NCBI RefSeq assembly: GCF_014838715.1
Contig: NZ_CP061947.1
Span: 3,534,001 to 3,598,000 of the forward strand
From: Algoriphagus sp. Y33
Lineage (GTDB): Bacteria; Bacteroidota; Bacteroidia; Cytophagales; Cyclobacteriaceae
Length of the DNA stretch: 64,000 nucleotides
Direction: 5' to 3'
In this document: one piece after another, positions 1 to 11,691 of the stretch
How positions within the stretch are numbered: position 1 is the first letter of the stretch
Layout: each line of letters opens with the position of its first letter
Notes under the pieces: generated by a model
What the model was told of the DNA's origin: nothing
Databases searched by the model: none
What the model saw: only the letters and a program-made list of their open reading frames with translations
Program-made: the position numbers and the translations under genes

Positions 1-1915
1 TCATAAAAGAAAGAATATCACCTTTAGGCATGAATTGCTCTTCGGTCAAGATCCAACCAAGAGAAAACGACGGGAAAAACCCATACCGTTTTCCTTCAGG
101 AAAGTTCTCGGAGCCATTGTATCCCATATTGAATTCCGTGAGATACTTCTCCTTATAATTATAAGTAACCCTACCCACAAACCCCTGGTAACCACGGGGA
201 ACATTATACTCCTGGCCTGGGGCAGTATATCTCTCCTGCATATAAAGCGCCATACCCGTCACATTATGTACCCCAAAAGATCTAGCGTAATCAATTGCGC
301 TTTCCAGGTAAACTTTACGGTTTCTTTGGTAGCCCTCTCCGAATGAGAATGGTGTATCCAAACCTTCCCTGATAAATACAGGCACTGCAGGATCATTGGG
401 GTCTTTAACTATACGATAGGTTTCATTCTGCTTATTTCTATATACCGCATGCTGGTAGTAATTATCATAGGCCACCATGCCCCGCACACTCAATCCTTCA
501 GTCACAAAATCCAGTTTATGTTTCAGCGCAACATTGGAATTAAGGGTACTGTTGAAGTTTCTCTGGTAGCCATTGTTCACGATTGCACTGAGTGGATTGC
601 CTGAGCTGGATGGCAATCCCTCTACTCCTGAAATCAACTTCCCATCAATTATCCCCGGATTCATTAGAGGATTGGAGTTCAGTATTCTGAAAAATATCTC
701 CCCTGCACCAAATCCGGGATAGTTGGAATCGGCAAATTGTGCTCCTAATTTCACTGAAGCTGAAAAGTTCTTATTAAAGTCAATGTCAAAATTTGAGCGT
801 AGATTGTACCGTTCGTATTTTGGATTGGCAGAGTAATCATTCGTGAATTCTTCTACATCATATGCTCCATTTTGCCCAAAATACCCCAGCGAAATAAAAT
901 AGCGCGTATTTTCAGCTCCTCCACTGATATTGAAATTGTGCTGCTGCTGGCTTGCATAGTCCTTCAATACCATATCAAACCAGTCCACATCCGGATGGAA
1001 ATATGGATCTGAGCCATTTCTGTACAACTCCAGTGATTCATCAGAAAAATAAGGAGTTTGACCGGAATTGATACTGGCCTCATTGTGTAAGGATGCATAA
1101 TCAAAACTGTTCAGCATTTTAGGCAACCTATTTGGGCTTTGCACTCCATAATTTGCCGTATAACTTACTGTAGGCTTACCTTTTTCGCCTGTTTTAGTGG
1201 TAATTAGAATTACCCCATTAGCTCCACGTACCCCAAAAACCGCTGTAGCGGAGGCATCTTTTAATATGCTCAGCGTCTCTATTTCATTGGGATCTATAAG
1301 ATTGATACTTGAGCGCTGCACACCGTCTACCAAGATCAAAGGATCAGACTCTGAACCCGTATTAAGGGTAGCAATACCTCTGATTTTCAAACTGGACTGG
1401 TCAAACCCGGGCTCTCCACTCGATTGCACAGCTATCAAACCCGGCAACCTACCCACCAATGAGTTACTAATATTGGCCACAGGAGACTGGATCAGGTCTT
1501 TCCCTCCGACACTGGAAACAGCGCCGGTCATGGTCGCTTTCTTCTGCTCTCCAAAGCCGACTACAACAAATTCATCTAACGATTGTGTATCTGTTACCAA
1601 GTTCACGTCTACTATACTTCTGTTGTTGGCAGCTACTTCCACAGAAACAAAACCTATGAATGAAAACACCAATACAGCATCACTTGACGGAGCCGTGATC
1701 GTATAGTTCCCGTCCAGATCGGTAACTGTTCCCCGGCCTGTACCTTTTATCAGTACATTGACTCCGGGTAGCGTCATGCCATCCTCTTCTGCTTTAACTG
1801 TGCCTTTGATCTCCCTGACTTGATTTCCCTGAGCGTACACAAATCCCTGAAAGAAAAAAGCCAAAAGGGTGAGTGTGAGCCACCACCTCCTTATCCTGTG
1901 TAACGATTTTTCCAT
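1..1915 (-). CDS. SusC/RagA-family TonB-linked outer-membrane receptor, partial (C-terminus outside window)
   Basis: The first about 638 codons of a SusC-type receptor read leftward from the ATG at 1913-1915. The frame stays open to position 2, so the rest of the barrel lies beyond the left edge. A signal peptide (KSLHRIRRWWLTLTLLAFFF) is followed by a carboxypeptidase-regulatory-like domain (GTVTDLDGNYTITAP), a TonB-box-like stretch, and a plug domain with the usual SusC signatures (LIQSPVANISNSLVGRLPG; PNEIETLSILKDASATAVFG; GANGVILITTK). SusC proteins import glycans or peptides across the outer membrane together with a SusD lipoprotein, which should follow to the left. The gene is co-directional with and downstream of the hybrid two-component regulator at 2408-6513, the usual layout of a polysaccharide-utilisation-type locus. 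The family is certain; the substrate cannot be read from the sequence. Confidence 0.93.
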   Translation of the reverse strand, partial: MEKSLHRIRRWWLTLTLLAFFFQGFVYAQGNQVREIKGTVKAEEDGMTLPGVNVLIKGTGRGTVTDLDGNYTITAPSSDAVLVFSFIGFVSVEVAANNRSIVDVNLVTDTQSLDEFVVVGFGEQKKATMTGAVSSVGGKDLIQSPVANISNSLVGRLPGLIAVQSSGEPGFDQSSLKIRGIATLNTGSESDPLILVDGVQRSSINLIDPNEIETLSILKDASATAVFGVRGANGVILITTKTGEKGKPTVSYTANYGVQSPNRLPKMLNSFDYASLHNEASINSGQTPYFSDESLELYRNGSDPYFHPDVDWFDMVLKDYASQQQHNFNISGGAENTRYFISLGYFGQNGAYDVEEFTNDYSANPKYERYNLRSNFDIDFNKNFSASVKLGAQFADSNYPGFGAGEIFFRILNSNPLMNPGIIDGKLISGVEGLPSSSGNPLSAIVNNGYQRNFNSTLNSNVALKHKLDFVTEGLSVRGMVAYDNYYQHAVYRNKQNETYRIVKDPNDPAVPVFIREGLDTPFSFGEGYQRNRKVYLESAIDYARSFGVHNVTGMALYMQERYTAPGQEYNVPRGYQGFVGRVTYNYKEKYLTEFNMGYNGSENFPEGKRYGFFPSFSLGWILTEEQFMPKGDILSFM

Positions 1916-2407
1916 TTAATGTCAATTTGGTTTATTGAAGAATTATTAACCTGCTAGTATTCAACCACGAACCCCTGAATACCAGTGAACCAAATAAGCT
2001 ACTTCAAGGGGTATTTGAGCGGGTCAAACTCATACAATGGGAGGGGTAAATTCATTTTGGGGTAATAAAACAGTAACCTAGAGGCAATAAAAATATACTA
2101 TCCCCACATAGAGCCTATCACAAACTTCCTATGGAAAACACCAATCCCCGCCAAACAATCTAAGTAATATTTAGTTAAATAAGCTCTTTCCCCTATTTCC
2201 TAAAGTAAATGGAGAAAGAGATCCGTTCTTTTAACGCAGATTCTAAAATCTGCGCAAAGTAACCCGGAGTGGCCAACCCGAGGAGAAGTTAACTAATCGA
2301 TGTAATGTCAAATTTGTTACGGAGTGAATAGCAGATATGCGCAAGAGGCTGTTATTGTCTTTATAGAGATAGAAAAATATTACTCTTCACTATTCATATA
2401 TGTTCTG
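1916..2407. other. Intergenic region upstream of susC, with a hairpin at 2235-2254
   Basis: No convincing gene. This 0.5 kb is the upstream region of the leftward SusC gene and the downstream region of the leftward hybrid regulator. It contains a perfect 8-bp inverted repeat, CGCAGATT (2235-2242) and AATCTGCG (2247-2254), with a 4-nt loop. That could be a weak terminator of the regulator gene or a regulator-binding site. Promoter elements for susC should lie here, but I cannot assign them. Confidence 0.5.
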
Positions 2408-5404
<2,997 letters not shown>

Positions 5405-5412
5405 AAAATTGC

Positions 5413-6513
5413 TTACCAGACTATTTTCTCCCGGGTTTTCCTGATAGTTTTAAATTGAACATTTTCCTTTTCCACTACATTGACTCCTCCCCGCAAGGTT
5501 CCAATCCATTTTTCTCCTTTATTATCCTGATAGAGTGCATACACTGAATTGCTCGTAATATTCGTCTCCTCAGGGCCTTCTTTTAATGAAGAAAAATCCC
5601 CTGTTTCATTGTCATAGATAAAAACTCCACTTCCGTCTGTCGATGCCCAGATTTCATCTTCCTCTTTGAGATACATCAGACCCGTTACTTTATGTCCGGT
5701 CAACTCTCTGGAGAAGAATTTATGCGTATTACTTTCCGCTGAGTACATCAGCAAGCCACTATCCATCCCCAGCCAAATTCTAGAATGCCTGTCTGTAATT
5801 ATACTGTTGGCATTGTTGGTAACGGCTGAGACAAATTCCAGATCGTCCGATTGGTTGGCGAGCTTAAAAAGTCCATACCCTTGGACAAAAACCCAAAGAT
5901 TTCCTTCCCTGTCAAAATCAATACCCTGGGCATGATAATCCCATATCAATCGACTGTCTATCTTGAGAGGTAGCTGGTTAAACAGTGGCTGTTGGTCCTT
6001 TTGTATCAACAGCCCTTTTCCTGCGGTGGCAAGAAAGAGACGATCTGTATCGCCTTTTATCTGGTTGATATTAAAGTTGATTTTTACTTGTTTTCCAAGT
6101 GTATGATCAAGTAAGGTTCTGCTTTCAAAGGCTCCTGATTGAAAGTTATAAACACTCAATCCTTTCTTGGTCCCCACCCAGATCCCCGCAGCGTTTTCAT
6201 AAATACTTACGATGCGATTATTGACGAGTGTTGTAGTATCATTGGGTTGGTTTCGGTATACAAAAAAATTATATCCATCATACCTGTTTAATCCATCGTA
6301 GGTGCCAATCCACATAAAGCCCCTCTTGTCTTGGTAAATACCGGTCACAGCATTGTTTGACAATCCCATTTCAATACCAATATACCTCACCTTGAAGTCT
6401 TGACTCGCTCTTGCTTCAGCAAAGATGAAATTAGAAACCAGCAAGCAGATAGAAAGAAGAAAAGGACGCAAACTCATAGTTACAAGAACGTATATAGGCA
6501 CTAAGATTTTCAA
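5413..6513 (-). CDS. Hybrid two-component system (HTCS), N-terminal periplasmic propeller part
   Basis: This 366-residue frame begins with a signal peptide (hydrophobic stretch PFLLSICLLVSNFIFAEARA) and then two-component-regulator propeller repeats (GFMWIGTYDGLNRYDGYNF; GIWVGTKKGLSVYNF; SRIWLGMDSGLLMYS). It stops in the middle of the propeller and reading continues in another frame at 2408-5404. The break maps to an A-run (plus-strand TTTT at 5448-5451): restoring one A gives FKNYQENPGENSLVSNFVLS, which matches the family's usual linker between blades. As written, this fragment would be a secreted propeller with no kinase. The defect may be a true pseudogenising deletion, phase variation at a short homopolymer, or a sequencing error. 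Confidence 0.9.
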   Translation of the reverse strand: MKILVPIYVLVTMSLRPFLLSICLLVSNFIFAEARASQDFKVRYIGIEMGLSNNAVTGIYQDKRGFMWIGTYDGLNRYDGYNFFVYRNQPNDTTTLVNNRIVSIYENAAGIWVGTKKGLSVYNFQSGAFESRTLLDHTLGKQVKINFNINQIKGDTDRLFLATAGKGLLIQKDQQPLFNQLPLKIDSRLIWDYHAQGIDFDREGNLWVFVQGYGLFKLANQSDDLEFVSAVTNNANSIITDRHSRIWLGMDSGLLMYSAESNTHKFFSRELTGHKVTGLMYLKEEDEIWASTDGSGVFIYDNETGDFSSLKEGPEETNITSNSVYALYQDNKGEKWIGTLRGGVNVVEKENVQFKTIRKTREKIVW

Positions 6514-6620
6514 GTTGGCATAATATTGCCAAAAAACAAATCAGAAAGCTTATAATGAATACACCGATTCTGATTTTAAAGCCTGGTCTTTCAGTCGGGT
6601 TTCTATGACTAGAAATCCAT

Positions 6621-8969
6621 TTAATTAGAGAAAGTGATCAGTACAGCAGTACCCTGATCAATTTTAGAATCCACCGAGACTTTACCTCCGTTCATTTCGA
6701 CAAAATTCTTCACTGCCACCAGTCCAAAACCGGTACCTTCTATGCCATTGACATTGGATCCTCTAAAAAACGGGGTAAAAACATACGGAAGCTCTTCCTC
6801 AGCTATTCCTATTCCAAAATCCCGAACTTCTATTCCAAAGGAATCGGTATTGTCGAATAGTCGTACAATGGGTCTTCGCCTAGTACCTCCGTATTTCAAG
6901 GCATTGCCTACCAAGTTAATTATACTGGTTTCAATCAGAAACTTATCCCATTCCACGCTAAATTCACTGTCAATCTCCGAAATAAATTCGACCTCATTGA
7001 AATAACCATGGGCTGTTAAAGCTCTTTCTACAAAATTGGCCAAATTGACTTTTTCCTTTTTCAAAGCAGGGCTGTTATTGACAAATCGCTCGTAATCCAG
7101 AGAATGGATTACCAGCTTGTGAAGATTTTCCAGCTCACGTTCAATTTTCTCATAATGAACCTTCATCTTGGCGACTTTGGCAGAACTAGGCAGATTATTC
7201 AAGTAATATTTTGAAAGCTCCATACTGGATATGATTGTTGACAAAGGCGTTTTGAATTCATGGGAAACGATATTCATAAAATCGGAAACAAATGAATTGA
7301 ACTGTTTTTCTTTCTTGAGCGATCTAATAAGCCGCTGTTCGAAGTCCATTTGGGTAGAGACATCCCTTATTACCGCAATCACCTTTTGATTGCTGCCTTC
7401 ATGAAGAATATTGACGTTCGATTCCACCCAATATTCTCCATCTTTTTTGATATCCAACTTCAGTCGAGATCTATATCGCTCCTCGGACAATCTGAATTCC
7501 GGACTTATTGTCTTGGTCAATAGGATGCTAATCTTTTGTTGAATTTCCTCCGCCCTAATTCCCTCTTCAAAAAACTGGGAAGCTGAAGGAGATATAAATT
7601 CAAAATCAGACAGCCCGTTCATTACCACGATCAGATCCGGGCTGTGATCGGCAACCTCAGCCAGTATTCTGGCTTTTACCATAGACTCCTTCTCAAATCT
7701 AATCTTATCCTGCTCAGACTTAAAGGCCTCAATTATTACCGAATAGGTAGACACAAATGGTTTCAAGTCAGAAAGATCCTGCTCCGTAAACCCTCCTGCT
7801 TTATTGCCAAGCCCAATCAAACCTATAACCGTTTTCCCTTTGAAAATGGGGACTCCCAGAAAATTGTTGACTGTAGGGTGACCGGGAATATGCTTACCCT
7901 TGGTATGAGGATTCGAGGGTGGATTATTTTCCAGAATAATTTTAGACTCCACTATGCAGGCTCCGAATAGATTGTCTAAGTGGCGGAACAGAAAATCATC
8001 TTTTATATGATTGTGGTACAACCTAGCTGCCGCTTCCCCTTGCCGGGAAAAATCAGTAGCCGCATGAATCTTTAAAACCTTTTTATCATCCTCATCAGAA
8101 TTTACTTTGCCCACAAAACCAAGCTTGGCATCTATTACATTCAGAATATTAGTTAACAACAAGTCATAGGGATTGGCTCCTTCGGATTGGGCCAAAAAAT
8201 GAGTCTGAATTTCCAATACCTGGGACAGCAATTCATTTGTACGTGTCAGTTTCTCTTCAGTAGCTTTCTGAATTGAAATATCTTTCAGGTTACAGAGGAT
8301 CAATACCTCCTTTTCCGGAATGGTTTTATATAAAATCAGTTCATACCAAGTACCTGCCTTATTACCCAAATAAAGCTTCGCCTCAATCGAAAAAGTAGAG
8401 CTCCCTGTACTCATTACCCACTCCATCACTTCTTTGAATTGGGATTCATGGACGAAAAAGTCTTGTACGGCAAATCCTGATACTAATTCCGAAACCTGTT
8501 GGATTAAAAGTGGCCTTAAAGCAGCATTCACAACCACCGCACGTGTAAGTCCCTGATCAAACAGAATAGCAGGATTTTCCATCTTCTCAATGATCTCCAC
8601 TAAAGCATGCAAGGATACCTCAAAAATATTATTTCTGTCCAAAAAATTGAGCACGGAGTGGAAGGTGTCATTGTGATGATTTACCCAACTCAATTCATTT
8701 ATCAGAAAGTTCTTGCCCTCCCAATGGATCGTATAATTAAAAAACTGGTCACCTTTTTCGTGAAAGTTTCTAGATATATGGTAATTTCGATCAACAGAAT
8801 TAGATTTAGTGAATTTTTCAAAATCATCCAGAGTTTTTGCGATAGAGGTGAAATCTTTACCAAAACGCTTACATATTCTGTCGCTCACTTTGAGTAACCG
8901 CCTTGATTTTATATCGAAAACTAAATCTTCATTCTCAAAAATTGTAAGTTGTGGTTTATGCTCGCCCAT
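6621..8969 (-). CDS. Multi-domain cytoplasmic sensor histidine kinase (PAS/GAF)
   Basis: A histidine kinase of about 782 residues without membrane helices. It has a PAS-like N-terminus, a second PAS domain (about 130-240), a GAF domain (about 265-415; NFLGVPIFKGKTVIGLIGLG), another PAS (about 440-550; YWVESNVNILHEGSNQKV), then HisKA with IVSHEFKTPLSTIIS (His near 569) and a HATPase domain (NLVGNALKYGG; DFGIGI; GTGFGLVAVKNF). I prefer the ATG at 8967-8969 to the TTG 15 codons upstream. It is divergent from the LytTR regulator at 9059 with a spacer under 100 bp, so the two probably form a signalling pair, although this is inferred from position only. The ligand is unknown. Confidence 0.88.
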   Translation of the reverse strand: MGEHKPQLTIFENEDLVFDIKSRRLLKVSDRICKRFGKDFTSIAKTLDDFEKFTKSNSVDRNYHISRNFHEKGDQFFNYTIHWEGKNFLINELSWVNHHNDTFHSVLNFLDRNNIFEVSLHALVEIIEKMENPAILFDQGLTRAVVVNAALRPLLIQQVSELVSGFAVQDFFVHESQFKEVMEWVMSTGSSTFSIEAKLYLGNKAGTWYELILYKTIPEKEVLILCNLKDISIQKATEEKLTRTNELLSQVLEIQTHFLAQSEGANPYDLLLTNILNVIDAKLGFVGKVNSDEDDKKVLKIHAATDFSRQGEAAARLYHNHIKDDFLFRHLDNLFGACIVESKIILENNPPSNPHTKGKHIPGHPTVNNFLGVPIFKGKTVIGLIGLGNKAGGFTEQDLSDLKPFVSTYSVIIEAFKSEQDKIRFEKESMVKARILAEVADHSPDLIVVMNGLSDFEFISPSASQFFEEGIRAEEIQQKISILLTKTISPEFRLSEERYRSRLKLDIKKDGEYWVESNVNILHEGSNQKVIAVIRDVSTQMDFEQRLIRSLKKEKQFNSFVSDFMNIVSHEFKTPLSTIISSMELSKYYLNNLPSSAKVAKMKVHYEKIERELENLHKLVIHSLDYERFVNNSPALKKEKVNLANFVERALTAHGYFNEVEFISEIDSEFSVEWDKFLIETSIINLVGNALKYGGTRRRPIVRLFDNTDSFGIEVRDFGIGIAEEELPYVFTPFFRGSNVNGIEGTGFGLVAVKNFVEMNGGKVSVDSKIDQGTAVLITFSN

Positions 8970-9058
8970 CTTATGATTATTATCTTTTAGAAGCCCAACA
9001 TTAATAAAAGCCAATATTTAATGTATTTTGAATTAATTTAAATTCATTCAGGCAAAAT

Positions 9059-9799
9059 ATGATTAAAACATCTACAAAGACCAGAATATTATTGGTTGAG
9101 GACAATTTAAACCTTTCTGAGAATCTCAAAGAAATCCTAAGTCTTCAGGGATATGAAATCTTGGAGATATTGGAGGAAGCTGAGACTGCCTTGGTAATCA
9201 TCGAAGAAGCTGCTCCGGACTTGGTATTAGTGGATATCAAGCTAAAAGGCAACAAAACCGGGATTGAACTGGCAGAGGAACTACGGTTGAGCATGGATAT
9301 TCCCATTGTTTTTCTTACCTCAGCCTCAGGTTCTGATGTGGTCAATAGAGTAAAACATATTCGTCCTGAAGGATTTATCTCCAAACCTTTCACTACCAAC
9401 TCATTGGTCACTGCAATAGAACTGGCAATAGAAAATCACAAAAGCAGGTCAACTAATATTTATAAACCGGACAAAGATGTCGTTTCAGATTTATTTATCC
9501 GGGAAAATGGTTGGCTCAAGAAAATCATGATCAATGACATTCACTGGATAAAAGCCGAAGGCACATACACTCACATTTATGTCAAGGGAAAACAGTACAC
9601 CTTGCGCAACACTGTAAAGGATCTGATGCAGAAGCTCCCATATGATCAGTTCTCAAGAATCCATAAATCTTTTATTATAAATATGAAAAAGATTGAAGCC
9701 TTCAGTTCTACTACCGTGAAAATCGAAGATAGCGAAATTCCTATTGGGCGAAAATATTACCAAGCTCTCTTGAAAAATATCAACAAACTTTCAAATTGA
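9059..9799 (+). CDS. LytTR-family response regulator
   Basis: A 246-residue response regulator. The N-terminal receiver domain shows the acidic cluster (LLVEDNLNLS), the phospho-acceptor Asp near residue 58 (PDLVLVDIKLKG), the conserved T/S (FLTSASG) and Lys (GFISKPF). The C-terminal LytTR DNA-binding domain (about 140-246) has the typical INDIHWIKAEGTYTHIYV and FSRIHKSFIINMKKIEAF segments. It is transcribed divergently from the histidine kinase at 6621-8969, its likely partner. The start is the ATG at 9059. No Shine-Dalgarno sequence is obvious, as is common in Bacteroidota. Confidence 0.92.
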   Translation: MIKTSTKTRILLVEDNLNLSENLKEILSLQGYEILEILEEAETALVIIEEAAPDLVLVDIKLKGNKTGIELAEELRLSMDIPIVFLTSASGSDVVNRVKHIRPEGFISKPFTTNSLVTAIELAIENHKSRSTNIYKPDKDVVSDLFIRENGWLKKIMINDIHWIKAEGTYTHIYVKGKQYTLRNTVKDLMQKLPYDQFSRIHKSFIINMKKIEAFSSTTVKIEDSEIPIGRKYYQALLKNINKLSN

Positions 9800-9946
9800 T
9801 CCATCTTCCCATCCCAACATGATTTTTACACAAGTTTACTGAATACTGCCTAAAGACTTTAGTATCTACCGAATGGGCCAATTCAATGACCTCCTCGCTT
9901 AATGTTATTGGTTACGATTTTAGCATCTATCTATGCCAAGAAAATT

Positions 9947-10717
9947 TCACTTCCACTTAAACGCAAAATATGAAGTCGGCTGATCAAAAGAATTGCGGAT
10001 ACCATGAAATAATCGGGATTCTATAAAATAAAAGTCACCTTCTGTGGCACTGTACTCTTTGCCGGCTATGGTCATGGAAGTCTCGCCGGAAATCATCAGT
10101 ATAATCTCTGTCTCGTCATGTGCATGCGGCTCGTGGCTCGGGCCTTTTTTATCCAACGTAGTCACATGCATCTCCAATCGCTCACACATTGCTGTAGGTC
10201 TATCGAAATAGGCTCTACTCCCTCCTATTTCACTAGGCTTGAAAGCAAGCGAATCAGCATTTATCATCAAGGATCCACCCGATGCAGTACCTCTTGCTAC
10301 GTCCATCTGTTTCTTGGAACGAAATCTAATCACATAATAAGTAAGTGGGGTATCGCCTACATTTTTTAAGGAATGCAATTGCATAGGCATCAATGAAAGC
10401 ACACCATTGGTTCCCAGAATCGTACTTTTCCCCGCTATCGTCACTTCCATTACTCCTTCTTTGACGATGACAAGTTCTTCAATATCCTCATTTGCATGTG
10501 CTGTACTAGGTTTGGCACCAACATCCTGCGTAGTAGCATGCATTTCCAAGTATTCAAAATGTGCGGAAACACCTTCAAGTATCGGCCTTCCTACTCTATC
10601 TCCATTGGGAACAACTTTATGGTCTTGCCATTTGAAAACACCGGATTTTACAGGCAGGAGCTGAGCTGAGGCAGAAAATGTCATAAGGCAAAGGATAGAA
10701 GCAAGTGTAAATTTCAT
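9947..10717 (-). CDS. Secreted bicupin-domain protein
   Basis: A 256-residue protein with a signal peptide (MKFTLASILCLMTFSASA) and two cupin folds. The first (about 75-135) carries HANEDIEELVIVKEGVMEV and ends in PMQLHSLKN. The second (about 195-250) carries HAHDETEIILMISGETSMTI and ESRLFHGIRN. The His/Glu residues in both are those that usually bind a divalent metal in cupins. It resembles (S)-ureidoglycine aminohydrolase-like bicupins, but the exported location and lack of purine-catabolism neighbours argue against assigning that activity. It is convergent with the LytTR gene and divergent from the YceI gene. Confidence 0.85.
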   Translation of the reverse strand: MKFTLASILCLMTFSASAQLLPVKSGVFKWQDHKVVPNGDRVGRPILEGVSAHFEYLEMHATTQDVGAKPSTAHANEDIEELVIVKEGVMEVTIAGKSTILGTNGVLSLMPMQLHSLKNVGDTPLTYYVIRFRSKKQMDVARGTASGGSLMINADSLAFKPSEIGGSRAYFDRPTAMCERLEMHVTTLDKKGPSHEPHAHDETEIILMISGETSMTIAGKEYSATEGDFYFIESRLFHGIRNSFDQPTSYFAFKWK

Positions 10718-10951
10718 AATAAATCCCTAAATGATATCATACTAAAAATGAGCAACTGTAATCAAATTTGACCTAGGTAAGCATCATGGCAAGCAATTGA
10801 GCCGACTTAAGCCAAGGCAAATAAAATTAAGCAAACACCAAACTAATTACTGAAATTTAAAGACAAATCATAACCTTATATGATTTTATTCCGTCCTATT
10901 TCCTTCAAACCAAATTTCATTTATACACTTTCCTTATCAAACCCAACACGT

Positions 10952-11530
10952 ATGAAAATCTTTGCTTTACTCTTTACATTGGCATTTACAGCATTTTCTT
11001 TTGCTCCGGAAGTTGCAACAGTAAATACTGCTGAAAGCACCATCACCTGGACAGCCAAAAAAGTTACCGGTCAACATCATGGAAAAGTACCTATCACCTC
11101 CGCTACGTTGGATTATCAAAATAACAGAATACTTGGCGGAACATTTGAGATGGATATGACAAGCCTGACAGTAGAAGATATTACCGATACAGGTATGAAC
11201 AAAAAGTTAACCGATCACCTAAAGTCTGATGATTTTTTCTCAGTGGAAAAGCACAACAAATCAAACTTTAAAATCACCGAAGCAAAAACCGGCAATGGGA
11301 AAGATTATGAAATCACCGGCGATCTCACCATCAAAGGCATCACCAAGCCGGTGAGCTTTCCCGCTATAGTGGTCGTAAGTGGGGGTAAGATCACAGCTAC
11401 GGGAAAATTGACTTTTGACAGGACTCATTATGACATCAAATTCCGTTCAGGCTCTTACTTCGAAAATCTTGCAGACAAGATGATCTACGATGATGTGGAA
11501 CTAGACGTGAAATTAGTTGCGAGTGAGTAA
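10952..11530 (+). CDS. YceI-family secreted lipid-binding-like protein
   Basis: The ATG at 10952 gives a 192-residue protein with a clean signal peptide (MKIFALLFTLAFTAFSFA), so I choose it over an in-frame start 24 codons upstream. The mature protein is a single YceI lipocalin-like domain: STITWTAKKVTGQHHGKVPI, GGTFEMDMTSL, HLKSDDFF, ITGDLTIKGITKPV and LTFDRTHYDIKFRSG are the family signatures. YceI proteins bind isoprenoid chains in the periplasm or act in stress responses; the ligand here is unknown. The gene is monocistronic and is followed by a strong bidirectional terminator. Confidence 0.93.
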   Translation: MKIFALLFTLAFTAFSFAPEVATVNTAESTITWTAKKVTGQHHGKVPITSATLDYQNNRILGGTFEMDMTSLTVEDITDTGMNKKLTDHLKSDDFFSVEKHNKSNFKITEAKTGNGKDYEITGDLTIKGITKPVSFPAIVVVSGGKITATGKLTFDRTHYDIKFRSGSYFENLADKMIYDDVELDVKLVASE

Positions 11531-11551
11531 TCTTTGAGTTATTACTACAAG

Positions 11552-11577
11552 AAAAGGCCGGGAAATCCCGGCCTTTT
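11552..11577. terminator. Bidirectional intrinsic terminator
   Basis: The stem AAAAGGCCGGGA / TCCCGGCCTTTT with a very short loop lies just after the YceI stop codon, with A and T runs on the two sides. It would serve the rightward YceI gene and possibly the leftward barrel-protein gene ending at 11692. Confidence 0.85.
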
Positions 11578-11691
11578 CTATTTTAAAGTCTTATCAGATA
11601 AGGATTTTAGCTATTGACAAAAGTAACTTAACTTATAAAAAGCTCTATAGATGATGTATTATCGGTCATCACACACCTCGCACCCGACTCT